Positions 8,232 to 20,819 of a stretch of 64,000 nt of DNA are shown piece by piece. Every line of letters begins with the position of its first letter. The stretch's first letter is position 1. The position numbers were made by a program, and so were the translations under genes. The DNA lies in contig DATJHI010000043.1 in assembly GCA_035493955.1 (NCBI GenBank), positions 1 to 64,000 on the forward strand, read 5' to 3'. The notes beneath the pieces are model-generated. The model ran no database searches. It worked only from the letters and a program-made list of their open reading frames with translations, and was not told where the DNA came from. Source of the stretch: NCED01 sp035493955 (GTDB taxonomy: Bacteria > Pseudomonadota > Alphaproteobacteria > Caulobacterales > Caulobacteraceae).

Positions 8232-11057
8232 TCAGCGGGCGACGCTGGCCCTCGCCCGCTCCAGCTTGAGGCGGGGCTTGGCGGCTTCGGGGTCGACGTC
8301 CTGCAGCACCGCGCCGAGGGCGGTCTTCAACGCCGTCACCCGCCTGCCGTCGGTCAACTTCCGGCCGTTTGGTTCGGTGACGTAGAACGCGTCCACCGCC
8401 CGCTCGCCATAGTTGTCGACGTGGGCCGACTGGATCGACACCCCGGCGGCGGCCAGGGTCCGGGTCAGGGCCTCCAGCAGGCCCGGCCGATCGCGTCCCG
8501 ACACCTCGACCACGGTGGCGGCGTCGGAGGCGTCGTTGTCCACCGCCACCGCGGGGGCGACGTTGAAGGCGGCGGCGCGGCCGAGGTCCGGGTTGCGCCG
8601 CGCCTCGAAGGTCTGGGGTTCGCCGCGCGCCGCGCCCTCCATGGCCTTCGACAGGCGATCGAGCGCCTGGGGGCTCTGGTGGCCGAAGGGGCCGCCCGTC
8701 GGGTCCTGCACATAGAACACGTCGAGGGCCTGGCCGGCGGTGGAGGTATAGACCTTGGCTCCCACCACATTGGCCCCGAACCCGGCGATCGCTCCGGCCA
8801 GGTCGGCGAACAGGCCGCGCCGGTCGGCGGCGGCGATGGCGATCTCGGCGGCGTTGCGTTCGCAATTGATCTTGGCCGAGGCCGCAGGTCCCCCCCGTTC
8901 CGCCGCCAGTCGGCTCAGCTCGTAGTGGACCGCCTGCTCCTCCGGGGTGAAGGCGGTGAAATAGGCGTCCTCCATCTCCCCCGCCCAGGTGCGCAGGCCC
9001 TCGCTGTCCGCGAACGAGCCCTCCAGCAGTTTCTCGCGGGCGATCCCGGCGGCCCCGGTCTGGTGCAGGCGGAAGTGGGCCGCCGGGTCGGAGCCGCGGC
9101 CGCCGCGGAAGATCGCCTCGGTGGCTCCGTACAGTTCTCGCAGGAGTTGGCCCTTCCAGCCGTTCCAGACGCCGGGCCCGACGGCGCGGATGTCGGCCAC
9201 GGTGAGCACCAGCAGCAGGCGCAGCCGTTCGGGGTTCTCCACGATCTTGGCGAAGGCCGCGACGGTGGCCGGGTCGTTGACGTCGCGCTTCTGGGCGAAG
9301 TCGGACATCAGCAGGTGGTGGCCCACCAGCCAGGCGACCAGTTCGACCCGTTCGCGTTCCAGCCCCAGCCGTCCGCAGGCGACCTTGGCCGCCTTGGCCC
9401 CCGCCACCTCCTGGCCGCCCATGCCGCCCTTGCCGGTGTCGTGCAGCAGCATGGCCAGGAACAGGGCCTCCCTGTCGGCGATCAGCGGCATGACCGAGAC
9501 CGCCAGGGGATGGTCCTCCTTAAGCCGCCCGGCGGCGATGTCGGCGATCAGCCCGACCGCCCTGAGGGTGTGCTCGTCCACCGTGTAGGAGTGGTACATG
9601 TTGAACTGCATCTGGGCGACGATGTGCCCGAACTCCGGCACATAGCGCCCGAGCACCCCGGCCTCGTTCATCAGGGTCAGGGTACGGTAGGTGTTCTTGC
9701 CCCGCGCCAGGATGTCGAGGAACAGCGCCGCGGCCACCGGATCCCGCCGCAGCTTGGGGGTGATCAGGGTCTGGCAGCGGATCGCCGCCGAGAAGGCGTC
9801 CGGGTGCAGGTCGAGGTTGTGCCGGTCGGCGATCCCGAACATCCGGATCAGATTGAGCGGGTCGTCCTCGAACACCTGGACGTTTTCGACGCTGAGCCGG
9901 CCGCTTTCCTCGTGGAACCCCGGGGCCAGGGGTTTGCGCACCGGCCTGGCCTTGGGCAGGAACCGCGAGATGCCGTGGGGCTTCTTGGCCTCCTCCTGCT
10001 CCAGCTTGGCGCAGAAGGTGCGGGTCAGGGTCCCGACCTCCTTGGCGGTCATGAAGTAGCGCCGCATGAACCGCTCGACCGCCGGAGCGTCGCCGCGGTC
10101 GCCATAGCCCATGCGCCGGGCGATTTCCGGCTGCAGGTCGAAGGACAGCCGTTCCTCCGCCCGGCCGGTGGCGAAGTGCAGATGGGCGCGCACCGCCCAC
10201 AGGAAGTCGGACGCCTTGACGAAGGTCTTCAGTTCGCGGGCGGTGAACTCCTCCAGCCGGACGATCTCCGAGGGCTTTTCGGCCGGGTGCAGGTACTGGG
10301 CGATCCAGAACAGGGTGTTTAGGTCGCGCAGACCCCCCTTTCCCTCCTTGACGTTCGGCTCGACCAGATAGCGCGAGGCGCCGGCGCGGGCGTGGCGCTC
10401 GTCGCGCTCCTTCAGCTTGGCGGCGACGAAATCGTTGCCGGTGCCCTCGGCCACGTCCTTGCGGAAGCGCTTGCGCAGGTCGTCCGACAGATTGGAATCG
10501 CCGATCAGGTGGCGCGCCTCCAAAAGGGCGGTGCGGATGGTGTAGTCCTCGCGGGCGAGCTTCACGCACTCGTCGACGGTGCGCGAGGCGTGGCCCACTT
10601 TGAAGCCCAGGTCCCACAGGGCGTAGAGCATGTATTCGATCACGCTCTCGGCGTGGGCGGTCTGCTTGTAGGGGCGCAGGAACAGCAGATCGATGTCGGA
10701 GAACGGCGCCAGCGTCCCGCGGCCGTAGCCGCCCACCGCCACGATCGCCAGCCGCTCGCCCTCGGTGGGGTTGCGGGCGCGGAACACGTGCACGGTGGTG
10801 AAATCGTAGAGGGCCGAGATCACCTCGTCGGTGACGCCGGCCAGCAGGCGCGCGGTCTCGTTGCCGCCGGCCCCGGATTCCAACCGCTCCTTGGCGACCA
10901 TCCGTCCACGGAACAAGGCTTGGCGCAGCACTTCCAGGGCGCTGCGGCGGGCGTCGGCTTCGGAGTCGGAATCATAGGCGGCCGAGGTCAGTTGGACGCG
11001 CAGCCGATTTCCATCGACGACGTGCTCGATACGGGTCGGACGCAACAGGGACGGCAT
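8232..11057 (-). CDS. glnD: Bifunctional PII uridylyltransferase / uridylyl-removing enzyme
   Basis: This 941-residue protein senses glutamine and adds UMP to, or removes it from, PII (GlnB/GlnK), controlling nitrogen assimilation. Domains in order: a nucleotidyltransferase (GGYGRGTLAPFSDIDLLF from residue 109, metal ligands Asp121 and Asp123), an HD hydrolase domain (MLLHDTGKG near residue 538), and two C-terminal ACT domains (about 725-800 and 835-920). The start at 11057 (MPSLLRPTRIE) follows GAGGAAACC, whereas a longer open frame upstream has no homology. mutS lies 101 bases upstream on the same strand. Confidence 0.96.
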   Translation of the reverse strand: MPSLLRPTRIEHVVDGNRLRVQLTSAAYDSDSEADARRSALEVLRQALFRGRMVAKERLESGAGGNETARLLAGVTDEVISALYDFTTVHVFRARNPTEGERLAIVAVGGYGRGTLAPFSDIDLLFLRPYKQTAHAESVIEYMLYALWDLGFKVGHASRTVDECVKLAREDYTIRTALLEARHLIGDSNLSDDLRKRFRKDVAEGTGNDFVAAKLKERDERHARAGASRYLVEPNVKEGKGGLRDLNTLFWIAQYLHPAEKPSEIVRLEEFTARELKTFVKASDFLWAVRAHLHFATGRAEERLSFDLQPEIARRMGYGDRGDAPAVERFMRRYFMTAKEVGTLTRTFCAKLEQEEAKKPHGISRFLPKARPVRKPLAPGFHEESGRLSVENVQVFEDDPLNLIRMFGIADRHNLDLHPDAFSAAIRCQTLITPKLRRDPVAAALFLDILARGKNTYRTLTLMNEAGVLGRYVPEFGHIVAQMQFNMYHSYTVDEHTLRAVGLIADIAAGRLKEDHPLAVSVMPLIADREALFLAMLLHDTGKGGMGGQEVAGAKAAKVACGRLGLERERVELVAWLVGHHLLMSDFAQKRDVNDPATVAAFAKIVENPERLRLLLVLTVADIRAVGPGVWNGWKGQLLRELYGATEAIFRGGRGSDPAAHFRLHQTGAAGIAREKLLEGSFADSEGLRTWAGEMEDAYFTAFTPEEQAVHYELSRLAAERGGPAASAKINCERNAAEIAIAAADRRGLFADLAGAIAGFGANVVGAKVYTSTAGQALDVFYVQDPTGGPFGHQSPQALDRLSKAMEGAARGEPQTFEARRNPDLGRAAAFNVAPAVAVDNDASDAATVVEVSGRDRPGLLEALTRTLAAAGVSIQSAHVDNYGERAVDAFYVTEPNGRKLTDGRRVTALKTALGAVLQDVDPEAAKPRLKLERARASVAR

Positions 11058-11158
11058 GCGGTTTCCTCGGGGGCCTATGTCCCTATGTAATGGCGCGCGA
11101 GGCGAATGGCGCCAGGGGGAATCTTCCGCTGGAACGGCGCGGGACAGACGCCGCTTTT

Positions 11159-13852
<2,694 letters not shown>

Positions 13853-13989
13853 CGCCGCGGACGCTAGCGAAAGCGGAGAGTCGGCGGAAGCGGCGAAAAG
13901 GCCTCGGCGGGCGGACCCCGCGGTTGTGGCGTCAAAGCCTAGTCTCTACGGTGCGCGACCTGACAACGGCCGCCAGTCCCAAGAGCCCG

Positions 13990-16266
<2,277 letters not shown>

Positions 16267-16275
16267 AGGGCGGCG

Positions 16276-17664
16276 CTACTCCGCCGGAGCTGGTTCGACG
16301 GTCGTCGCGACCGGCTTGTCCTTGCGCGGTCGGGCCAGGATCACGCACAGGATCACCGCCGGAATCCCCGCCAGCGCCGCGCCCGCATAGAACAGGGCGT
16401 AGGCGTGCATCAGGTCCCGCCCCTGTTGCAGCCCGTCGACGATGGCGCCGGAAAAGCCCTTCAGACTCTTGCCGGTGAAGTTCACCGCCGAGGTCAGCAC
16501 CGCATATTGCGAGGCGGTGTAACCCAGGCTGGTCAGGCTCGACATATAGGCCACCAGCGCCACCCCCGAGAAGCCGATGGCGAAGGCGTCCAGCCCCATG
16601 ATGACGCTGAACAAGGTGGTGTTGGGGCCAGCCAGGGCCAGCAGGCCGAAGGGCGCGATGAACAGGGGCTGGATCACCGCCCCGATGATCAGGGTGCGGA
16701 AATAACCGAGGTGCACGCCGGTCAGTCCGCCCACGGCGACGCCGGCGATGGTGCACCACAGCCCGATGGAGCCGCGCACGATCCCCACCGTGGTCTTGGC
16801 CAGGCCGAGGTCGTGGTAGAACGGATTGGAGATCGGCCCCCGCATGTAGTCCGACAGGTGATAGAGGGTGATCATCACCAGCATCAGCAGCGCCCAGCGC
16901 CCGTGGGTCTTGAAGAAGGTGATGAAGGGGCCGGCGATGGCGTCGAACAGGCCTCGCGGGGTCCATAACGGCGCCTCCCGCTCCTTGGCCTCCAGCACCG
17001 CATCGGCCCGTTCGGGCTCCCTGGCGAACAGGGTGGCGCCGACGCCGATGGCCATCATCAGGCCGAAGGTGGCGTAGGAGGCGGGCCAGCCCACCGCGGC
17101 GGCCAGCAGCAGGATCAGGGCCTCGGTGCAGAGCAGGGCCGCCCGATAGCCCAGCGAATAGGCTGCCGTCAGCAGCCCCAGCTCGTCCGGATCGTCGGCG
17201 ATCTCGATGCGCCAGGCGTCGACCACGATGTCCTGGGTGGCGGCGCAGAAGGCGGTCAGCCCGGCCAGCCAGAAGAAGCCCATCCCCGCCTTGGGGCCGA
17301 TCAGGGCCATGCCGATCAGGCCGGCGCCGATGCCGATCTGGGCCAGGATCATCCAGCCGCGCCGGCGTCCCAGCCGCCCCGCCACCGGGGCGCTGACCCG
17401 GTCGATGATGGGGGCCCAAAGGAACTTCAGGGTGTAGGCCAGGCCCACCCAGGAGGCGAAGCCGATCACCTTCAGGTCGATGCCGCCCTCGCGCATCCAA
17501 TAACCGAGCGTGTTGCCGATCAGCATGAAGGGCAGGCCGGCGGCGAAGCCGAGGACCAGCATCACCGCGACCTTGGGTCGGCCGATGGCGCGCAGCACAT
17601 CCTTGGCCTTGGGCCGCTGGTGCTTGGGCACGACCCCTGCGGCAGGAGCGGCGGATCCAACCAT
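16276..17664 (-). CDS. AmpG-like major facilitator transporter
   Basis: This 462-residue protein has about 12 hydrophobic segments and the beginning typical of AmpG relatives (VMLVLGFAAGLPFMLIGNTLGYWM, shown here only as the run of residues after the basic leader). AmpG imports anhydro-muropeptides from the periplasm for cell-wall recycling and beta-lactamase induction; that role is inferred from family resemblance. The start at 17664 has a GGAG ribosome binding site. The hybrid kinase gene ends 43 bases upstream on the same strand, so the two may be one transcript. No ampR or beta-lactamase gene is nearby, so the substrate remains open. Confidence 0.8.
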   Translation of the reverse strand: MVGSAAPAAGVVPKHQRPKAKDVLRAIGRPKVAVMLVLGFAAGLPFMLIGNTLGYWMREGGIDLKVIGFASWVGLAYTLKFLWAPIIDRVSAPVAGRLGRRRGWMILAQIGIGAGLIGMALIGPKAGMGFFWLAGLTAFCAATQDIVVDAWRIEIADDPDELGLLTAAYSLGYRAALLCTEALILLLAAAVGWPASYATFGLMMAIGVGATLFAREPERADAVLEAKEREAPLWTPRGLFDAIAGPFITFFKTHGRWALLMLVMITLYHLSDYMRGPISNPFYHDLGLAKTTVGIVRGSIGLWCTIAGVAVGGLTGVHLGYFRTLIIGAVIQPLFIAPFGLLALAGPNTTLFSVIMGLDAFAIGFSGVALVAYMSSLTSLGYTASQYAVLTSAVNFTGKSLKGFSGAIVDGLQQGRDLMHAYALFYAGAALAGIPAVILCVILARPRKDKPVATTVEPAPAE

Positions 17665-17707
17665 GACGCGTCTCCGGACTGCGGGACGCGCGTTCACGCG
17701 CCCCAAA

Positions 17708-19423
17708 TCAGGAGGCGAGCTTCGCCTCTTGCGGGCAGGAGGTCCAGCGAGCTAGCGCCGCGCGCAACGCCGCGGGCTCGATCGGCTTGGTCAGGAAGTC
17801 GTCCATCCCGGCCTCCAGGCAGGCTCTACGGTCGTCCTCGAAGGCGTTGGCGGTCAGGGCCACGATGGGCGTCTTCACGCCCAGGGCGCGCAGGCGCCGG
17901 GTGGCCTCGATCCCGTCCATCACCGGCATGCGCATGTCCATCAGGATAACGTCGAAGGGGGCGGCGGCTAGGGCTTCCAGGGCCTCCTCGCCGGTGGCGA
18001 CCCGCTCCACCGCGCAGCCTTCGCGCCCGAGCAGGGCCTTGGCCAGCAGGGCGTTGACCGGGTTGTCCTCGGCCAGCAGCACCCTCGCCCCGCAGGCTCC
18101 GGCGGGGGCGGCGCGTTCGTCCTCGGCGGCCGGCCCGCGGGCGGCGGGGGCCACGCCCCGTTCGCTGAGCACGGCCAGCACCCGGGCGGCCAGGGACGAC
18201 CGGCGCAGGGGCTTGATCAGGTAGCCGGCGTAGCCGGCGGCGCGGTAGCGGGCGATGCGGCTGCGCGCTTCGGGCGCCAGCAGCACCAGGGCCGGATGGC
18301 TCTTCGGCGCGGCGGCGAGGCGGCTCCGGCCCAGTTCGGGCGGGTCGACCAGCACGACCACCCCGGCGGGGGCCCGGGCCTCGGCCTCGGCCATGGTTTC
18401 GAAGGAAAGGGCCGTCGCGCCGCAGGCCTCGACCTGGCGCACCGCCGCTTCGCGCACGATGGCCGAGGCCGAGGCCACGGCCACGGTCAGGCCGGCCAGC
18501 TCGCCGACGCCCTCGCCGGCCCCGGCCGCCTCGAAGCTGGCCTCGAACCAGAAACATGCGCCCTTGCCGGGTTCGCTCTCCACCCCGACCAGGCCGCCGA
18601 AGGCCTTGACCAGGCGCTTGACGATGGCGAGGCCGAGCCCCGTGCCGCCGGCGCGGACGCCCTCCTCGGTCTGGACGAACTCCTCGAACACCTGTCCCTG
18701 CGCCTCGCGGGACAGGCCGGGGCCGGTGTCGCGGACGCAGAACCGCAGCCGCAGGCCCTTGCCCTTGGCCGGGCGGGGCTCGACGGTCAGCAGCACCCCG
18801 CCCGCCTTGGTCATCTTCACCGCATTGCCGGCGAGGTTGAACAGGATCTGCCGCAGGCGGCCGTCGTCGGCCAGGATCTGGGGGATCCCGACCTGGGCCG
18901 CCCAGGCGATCTCCACCCCGGCGGCGTTGGCGCGGGGGCTGAGCAGCTCGCACACCCCCTGCAGCAGTCGCTCCACGTCGGTGGGGGCCGGTTCCAGCTC
19001 CACCCGCCCGGCGTCCAGCTTGGCGAAGTCGAGGACGTCGTTGACCAAGCCCAGCAGATGTTCGCCGGAGTTCCGCAGGGCGGACAGATAATCCTTCTGG
19101 GTGGCGTCGAGCCGGGTGCGCTCCAAAAGACCGGTCATGCCCAGCACCCCGTTCAGGGGCGTGCGGATCTCGTGGCTGAGAGTGGCCAGGAACCGCTCCT
19201 GGGCGGTCAGGCGGGCGGCCGCGTCGCTCGTGGCGCTGACCAGCCGTTCGGCCGGTCCGACCTCGGCGCTGCGCCAGCCTGGCGCGGGCGGCTGCGCCAG
19301 GGCCAGGGTGCGCTCGGCGGCGGACAGGGCGTCGAAGGCGGGATTGGCCCGCACGGCCCCGGTTGCGTCCACCAGGGCGGCGGGACGGTCGAGGGCGTGC
19401 AGCAGGGCGATGGCGTCGGTCAT
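17708..19423 (-). CDS. Soluble hybrid sensor histidine kinase with degenerate plus intact receiver
   Basis: This 571-residue protein has no membrane segment. A short PAS-like N-terminus (residues 1-65) leads to a HisKA domain with His84 in SHEIRTPLNG. An HATPase follows with N-box NLAGNAVKMTK and G-boxes RDTGPGLS and GTGLGLAIV. Next comes a receiver-like stretch lacking the phospho-acceptor Asp (ending YLIKPLRRSSL), then a canonical receiver with Asp496 in ILMDMRMPVMDG and the conserved Lys in FLTKP. It should autophosphorylate on His84 and pass phosphate to Asp496; a phosphotransfer protein must act elsewhere. The input signal is unknown. It precedes the AmpG-like transporter, which may hint at a cell-envelope signal. 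Confidence 0.88.
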   Translation of the reverse strand: MTDAIALLHALDRPAALVDATGAVRANPAFDALSAAERTLALAQPPAPGWRSAEVGPAERLVSATSDAAARLTAQERFLATLSHEIRTPLNGVLGMTGLLERTRLDATQKDYLSALRNSGEHLLGLVNDVLDFAKLDAGRVELEPAPTDVERLLQGVCELLSPRANAAGVEIAWAAQVGIPQILADDGRLRQILFNLAGNAVKMTKAGGVLLTVEPRPAKGKGLRLRFCVRDTGPGLSREAQGQVFEEFVQTEEGVRAGGTGLGLAIVKRLVKAFGGLVGVESEPGKGACFWFEASFEAAGAGEGVGELAGLTVAVASASAIVREAAVRQVEACGATALSFETMAEAEARAPAGVVVLVDPPELGRSRLAAAPKSHPALVLLAPEARSRIARYRAAGYAGYLIKPLRRSSLAARVLAVLSERGVAPAARGPAAEDERAAPAGACGARVLLAEDNPVNALLAKALLGREGCAVERVATGEEALEALAAAPFDVILMDMRMPVMDGIEATRRLRALGVKTPIVALTANAFEDDRRACLEAGMDDFLTKPIEPAALRAALARWTSCPQEAKLAS

Positions 19424-19482
19424 GGCGGCGACCCTAGCCGATGCCGCTTAACGCCCGGTCAAGCGGGCTGTAGAGGGAAGGG

Positions 19483-20004
19483 ATGGCGAGCGGCGACACC
19501 CTGACGATCTGGACCGGCGGGGCCTGCGCCGGCCCGCCCGGCTACGGCTATGGCGGCTGGGCCTGGCTGGCCGTGCAGGGCGGGACCGCCCGCGGCGCCG
19601 CGGGGGGCGAGCGGCACACCACCGCGGGCGCCATGGCGCTTCGGGCGATGGTCGAGGCGCTGAAGGCCGTGGCCGCCGAGCCGTCGGCGCCCCTTCGGCT
19701 CGATCCGGGCGACCCGGTCCTGGCCCGGACGGCGGCGGACCTGGCCGCGCGTCAGGCGGCGGGCTGGCGCAACGCAGGGGGCGGTCCGATGGAGAACCCC
19801 GAGCTTTGGGTGCAGGTCGCGGCGGCGGTGGGCGCCCGGACGGGTCCGGTCCGCTTCGTCGCGGCGGCCGGGACGGACGCCCGGACCTTCGTCGACGCCT
19901 GGACCGCCTTCGCCCGCGACAAGTGCCGGGACAAGGGCCCCTTCACTTCGGCCATCCCCAGGCCCAATCTGCAGACCTTCATGACCAAGCGAGCATCCGC
20001 GTGA
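19483..20004 (+). CDS. RNase HI-like protein with lost catalytic residues
   Basis: The 173-residue protein aligns by eye with RNase HI along its length. IWTGGACAG matches YTDGSC.GN, HTTAGAMALRAMVEAL matches TTNNRMELMAAI.AL, GWRNAGGGPMENPELW matches GWKTADKKPVKNVDLW, and VAAAGTDARTFVDAW matches VKGHAGHPENERCDE. Key acidic residues are replaced: the first Asp by Gly12, the Glu in the helix by Ala, and the last Asp by Thr. It is therefore unlikely to cleave RNA-DNA hybrids and may be a binding or scaffold protein. The ATG has an AGAGGGAAGGG ribosome binding site. The next gene overlaps it by four bases (GTGA), suggesting a coupled pair. Confidence 0.7.
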   Translation: MASGDTLTIWTGGACAGPPGYGYGGWAWLAVQGGTARGAAGGERHTTAGAMALRAMVEALKAVAAEPSAPLRLDPGDPVLARTAADLAARQAAGWRNAGGGPMENPELWVQVAAAVGARTGPVRFVAAAGTDARTFVDAWTAFARDKCRDKGPFTSAIPRPNLQTFMTKRASA

Positions 20005-20432
20005 GCAGCCCCTTACGTCGCCTGATCGACCTGCCCGGGGTCAAGGACCTCGAATACCAGGCGCTGATGAAGCCGCGCATGGCCGAACCGGACGCCCGCC
20101 CGGAATTCCCCCAGCTCGACGCGGTGTCGATGGAGATCTTCGGCCTCACCGCCGACCAGGCCGAGGCGACGCCCCGGCCCGAGGGGTGGGACCGGATCGA
20201 GCGAAAGCCGGTCAGGGACCAGGTCCTGGCGTTCGAGGCGGAGGGCTGGGACGTCACCGACGACAAGCGCCGGCCCCTGCGCCTGCTGGGGCATTTCAGC
20301 GAACAGCTCTGGCTGGCCATCCGGGGGGTGGCGGGGACCTTGCCCTTCCACGCCGAACCGGACGAGGACAAGAAGCCCTGGGGCGCCGCCATGGCCGCCG
20401 ACGCGGCGCGGTTCCGCAAGGACCGGCGCTAG
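20001..20432 (+). CDS. Hypothetical protein coupled to the RNase HI-like gene
   Basis: A 143-residue soluble, charged protein starting at a GTG that overlaps the preceding stop (GTGA). Later ATG codons, such as that at 20070, lack a ribosome binding site. It has the segments PEFPQLDAVSMEIFGL, a helical middle, and HFSEQLWLAIRGVAG. No family is recognised. Its TAG stop is supplied by the first bases of a palindromic repeat element, so the end of the coding region may have been set by that insertion. Confidence 0.6.
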   Translation: MSSPLRRLIDLPGVKDLEYQALMKPRMAEPDARPEFPQLDAVSMEIFGLTADQAEATPRPEGWDRIERKPVRDQVLAFEAEGWDVTDDKRRPLRLLGHFSEQLWLAIRGVAGTLPFHAEPDEDKKPWGAAMAADAARFRKDRR

Positions 20433-20505
20433 TGTGCTGAATTTGAAGTTCGCCAGCGGATGGATCATGCGGGTTGCGAGCTTCAAATTCAAAGAAGCAC
20501 ACTAG
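20429..20505. repeat. Palindromic repeat element, first copy
   Basis: 77 bases bounded by CTAGTGTG and CACACTAG. The outer 10-bp arm (CTAGTGTGCT) is followed by an inner arm (GAATTTGAAGTTCGC pairing with its near complement), with a 5-base bulge on one side and a loop of about 24 bases. Its first four bases contain the stop codon of the upstream gene. Confidence 0.8.
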
Positions 20506-20517
20506 AGTCAAAGGTTT

Positions 20518-20593
20518 CTAGTGTGGCTGGAGATTCAGAAATTCGCACAGCGCCTGCCATCGACGGGGGCGAATTTCTGAATCGCCACACTAG
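20518..20593. repeat. Palindromic repeat element, second copy
   Basis: 76 bases with the same design as the previous element: ends CTAGTGTG/CACACTAG, an inner arm GATTCAGAAATTCGC with its complement, a 4-base bulge and a similar loop. The inner arm differs in sequence from the first element, so the two are variants of one family, only 12 bases apart. Confidence 0.8.
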
Positions 20594-20668
20594 AGCCCGA
20601 TGCGGTCGGGCGGAATCGCCCGATCGTCGAATCGTGCTCGAAGCTCAAAAGCTTGGGCCGTGCTTCCC

Positions 20669-20697
20669 TTGCGCCGCCGGACCGCGCGGGCGATATA
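20669..20697 (+). promoter_or_regulatory. Possible promoter of the SRP RNA gene
   Basis: TTGCGC (20669-20674) and GATATA (20692-20697) are 17 bases apart and place transcription start at about 20701-20704, the predicted 5' end of the RNA. Assigned by position and rough consensus only. Confidence 0.4.
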
Positions 20698-20700
20698 GGA

Positions 20701-20805
20701 GGCGGAGGCTGGCGGCGGGCGGAGTCCTCGCCAACCCGGTCAGGTCCGGAAGGAAGCAGCCGTAACGAGTTTCGCTTCGGGTCGTCGTCCAGTCTCCACC
20801 CATCC
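20701..20805 (+). ncRNA. ffs: Signal recognition particle RNA (4.5S type)
   Basis: The SRP core is unmistakable: GGTCAGGTCCGGAAGGAAGC (20738-20757) followed by AGCCGTAACG, the conserved apical hairpin and internal loop that bind Ffh. The long stem closes with GGAGGCTGG (20704-20712) pairing with CCAGTCTCC (20789-20797). About 100 nucleotides, the small bacterial form without an Alu domain. A T-run follows at 20807-20813. The ends are approximate. Together with Ffh it targets inner-membrane and exported proteins co-translationally. Confidence 0.93.
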
Positions 20806-20813
20806 ATTTTTTT
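20806..20813 (+). terminator. T-run at the end of the SRP RNA
   Basis: A run of T residues directly after the closing stem of the SRP RNA. The RNA's own helix may serve as the terminator stem. It lies 7 bases before the dnaX start, so some read-through into dnaX is possible. Confidence 0.5.
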
Positions 20814-20819
20814 GCAGCG

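Noticed and set aside
8421..10322. Long plus-strand frame of 633 codons opposite glnD
   Set aside because: It is a mirror frame of the glnD coding sequence, typical of GC-rich DNA: His/Gly/Gln-rich translation with no recognisable domain and no ribosome binding site.
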